DNA from: Pseudomonas sihuiensis
GTDB lineage: Bacteria > Pseudomonadota > Gammaproteobacteria > Pseudomonadales > Pseudomonadaceae
Assembly (NCBI RefSeq): GCF_900106015.1
Contig: NZ_LT629797.1
Location: 1,302,001 to 1,366,000, forward strand
DNA length: 64,000 nucleotides
Direction: 5' to 3'
Part shown: piece after piece, positions 61,974 to 64,000 of the stretch
Layout of the letters: each line of letters opens with the position of its first letter
Position numbering within the stretch: the stretch's first letter is position 1
Position numbers and translations under genes: made by a program
Notes under the pieces: generated by a model
Told to the model about the DNA's origin: nothing
Seen by the model: the letters and a program-made list of their open reading frames with translations, nothing else
The model's database searches: none

Positions 61974-64000
<2,027 letters not shown>

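Overview
The window looks like a Pseudomonas chromosome of the mendocina/oleovorans/aeruginosa type. It is GC-rich, with Pseudomonas-style copper genes (copAB, PtrA-like, OprD porin) and a right half whose gene set resembles the stress and glycogen/trehalose region of P. aeruginosa (katE, glgA, treZ, malQ, treY, glgX, PA2169-family bundle proteins). That assignment is inference from gene content; no rRNA or tRNA gene is visible to anchor it.

Layout. (1) 1-1.85 kb: the end of a two-gene anti-phage unit, an OLD-type nuclease C-terminus plus a UvrD-like helicase, resembling Gabija. (2) 1.85-18 kb: a metal block. It holds an orphan CopZ-like chaperone behind a MerR/CueR-type promoter, a bufferin-type RiPP operon (bufA-bufB-bufC plus a 111-codon gene), a copper operon (PtrA-like, copA, a Met/His-rich protein, copB, cytochrome c, copG), an OprD-family porin, a DUF2790 protein, and a cusCBA-type efflux operon with a Cys-rich secreted leader protein. 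CopR-like boxes lie upstream of both the bufferin and the copA genes. (3) 18-20.3 kb: an AraC regulator, a fatty acid hydroxylase-type membrane protein and a broken DUF3302 gene. (4) 20.4-36.9 kb: an accessory segment bounded by a perfect 49-bp direct repeat. It carries a complete Shango-like defence system (TerB-domain protein, ATPase, DEAD/DEAH helicase), an IS-derived miniature element, a HupE/anchor/His-rich trio divergent from rcnR-rcnA across a shared G-tract operator, yqaA and traX-like membrane genes, a YHYH microprotein, a rhodanese, chrBA, an unusual 20-21 bp tandem repeat array in front of a small tyrosine recombinase, an EamA transporter and an IS66 remnant. (5) 37.1-38.4 kb: a second tyrosine recombinase at the edge of the accessory DNA.

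(6) 39-64 kb: a conserved stress and storage region. It has a GNAT-Rnk fusion, two PA2169-type bundle proteins, an orphan ClpP-like protein, a CopD/HemJ-like protein, DUF2231, a cytochrome oxidase operon (subunit II with fused cytochrome c, a fused subunit I-III, CtaG), small membrane and Cys-rich proteins, catalase HPII, DUF4142, a CinA/PncC amidase, then glgA-treZ-malQ-treY-DUF2934-glgX, which runs off the right end.

How it fits together: the left block buffers, oxidises, sequesters and exports copper. The middle is mobile DNA carrying phage defence and Ni/Co/chromate resistance. The right block is a stationary-phase or desiccation module in which TreY and TreZ can turn linear glucan into trehalose, with GlgA, MalQ and GlgX shaping the glucan pool, and catalase and bundle proteins giving stress protection.
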